The notes under the pieces are model-generated. The model was not told where the DNA came from and searched no databases. It was given only the letters and a program-made list of their open reading frames with translations. The position numbers were made by a program, and so were the translations under genes. 6,260 bases of DNA from assembly GCA_029250345.1 (NCBI GenBank), contig JAQXFL010000035.1, positions 1 to 6,260 on the forward strand. The letters run 5' to 3'. This document shows positions 5,572-6,260 of this stretch, piece by piece. The stretch comes from Candidatus Poseidoniaceae archaeon. GTDB lineage: Archaea > Thermoplasmatota > Poseidoniia > Poseidoniales > Poseidoniaceae. How positions within the stretch are numbered: position 1 is the stretch's first letter; the number at the start of each line of letters is the position of its first letter.

Positions 5572-6260
5572 ATGAAGAGGCCACTTGTTCTTCTTGTAGC
5601 AGTATTGATGCTGCCCCTTGCAGCATTTCTTCCTCATGTGGCTGCAACAGGCTCAAGCCTTGTTGACGCAGGGTACACTCAAGAAACTGAACCTAGTTTT
5701 GTTTATTGGAAAGAAATGTTTGATGGTTCCATCCTCACCGTAGATACATCGGGAAATTTGAGCGTGAACAGTTTCAGTAATGGCGTACTTCTCCCTCAGT
5801 GGAGCCTTGAATTGGATGTTGATGCCAATTCAGCACGGCTTGACGCAGCTCAACAATTAACAGTTGTTTGCCACGATAGCGGGGCCTACACGGTGCATAT
5901 GGATCTGCAGATTGCCAACCGTAATATTACGACGAGCGATCCAGTCAACTCAGCAGATTGGGATGAGGAGGGTGACCTTTGGTTGGCCTTTTTCGCTGGC
6001 CGTCGCCGTGCCGAAGAGTTTGACAACGGTGGCCCTACAGGACTCTACTCCCCGGTGGTACAATCTGGAATGAATGCGTTTGAAATTATTTCAGGAGGGC
6101 GCTTGGCGCTCGGCTCGTACGATACGAATGTCTACATCGCTTCATCAGTAGACGGTTCAATCCTTGCGACGCTTAGCGATTCAAATGCCATTGTCAACGC
6201 TGTGCTTGAAGACCACAATGGCGACTTACTGGTTGGAACTGCAAACGGTAAATTGTTCCG
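5572..6260 (+). CDS. Secreted, probably beta-propeller (PQQ/WD40-like) protein, N-terminal part (runs off the window)
   Basis: Starting at ATG 5572 the frame stays open to the window edge: 229 complete codons with the 3' end missing. Residues 1-25 are a clear Sec signal peptide: MKRP, then a long hydrophobic core (5-20), with likely cleavage after HVAA (A25). The mature part has several short beta-hairpin-like units of the kind found in propeller blades: DGSILTVDTSGNLSV (51-65), GDLWLAFFAG (134-143), GRLALGSYDTNVYIAS followed by DGSILATL (176-201), and GDLLVGTANGKLF (217-229). Such G-x-L-x-x-G-x-x-D/N-G-x-x-x units are typical of PQQ-like or WD40-like repeats, which mostly serve binding. One sequon (NIT, N118) and one more (NLS, N62) would allow N-glycosylation on the cell surface. 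The function is unknown. The gene begins 56 bp after the rod gene but seems to have its own promoter. Confidence 0.85.
   Translation, partial: MKRPLVLLVAVLMLPLAAFLPHVAATGSSLVDAGYTQETEPSFVYWKEMFDGSILTVDTSGNLSVNSFSNGVLLPQWSLELDVDANSARLDAAQQLTVVCHDSGAYTVHMDLQIANRNITTSDPVNSADWDEEGDLWLAFFAGRRRAEEFDNGGPTGLYSPVVQSGMNAFEIISGGRLALGSYDTNVYIASSVDGSILATLSDSNAIVNAVLEDHNGDLLVGTANGKLF

Noticed and set aside
5864..6073. 69-codon open frame on the + strand
   Set aside because: It lies in another frame of the secreted beta-propeller gene that begins at 5572 and runs off the window; that frame has a signal peptide and a coherent repeat pattern.

Overview
The window looks like chromosomal DNA from a marine Euryarchaeote of the Marine Group II (Ca. 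Poseidoniales) kind. This is an inference from gene style and signals, not from a marker gene. Three genes that begin a transcription unit carry an archaeal-type TATA-like box centred 25.5 nt before the ATG and have no Shine-Dalgarno (SD) sequence, as expected for leaderless mRNAs. The one gene that overlaps an upstream gene has a strong GGAGG. A small lipoprotein with three N-glycosylation sequons and a secreted beta-propeller-like protein also fit. All genes are on the + strand and almost all the DNA is used.

Layout: (1) 1-995 is the 3' end of a probable ABC-transporter ATPase gene, which overlaps by ATGA a complete ABC-3 family permease gene (zinc/manganese/iron type, ZnuB/MntB-like). (2) 996-1111 is a spacer with two small hairpins and a TATA-like box. 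(3) 1112-1864 encodes an uncharacterised lipoprotein with a PKD/Ig-like segment. (4) 1943-2854 encodes a short-chain dehydrogenase/reductase (SDR) of the retinol-dehydrogenase/WWOX-like type with all key motifs. (5) 2966-5515 encodes an 849-residue cytoplasmic protein: a very long Arg/Glu-rich helical rod (about residues 55-595), then a Pro-rich, probably disordered tail with a duplicated PVQKL motif and an acidic end. (6) From 5572 to the window edge is the 5' part of a gene for a Sec-exported, probably beta-propeller protein.

Only the first two genes are clearly one operon. The others have spacers of 56-116 bp and mostly their own promoter-like boxes, so they look like single-gene units without an obvious shared pathway. 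The item most worth pursuing is the helical-rod protein. Its hydrophobic residues fall in long runs of 4-residue steps broken by 3- or 7-residue steps, unlike an ordinary heptad coiled coil. It has internal repeats and no enzymatic domain that I can see, so it may be an undescribed structural or scaffold protein.
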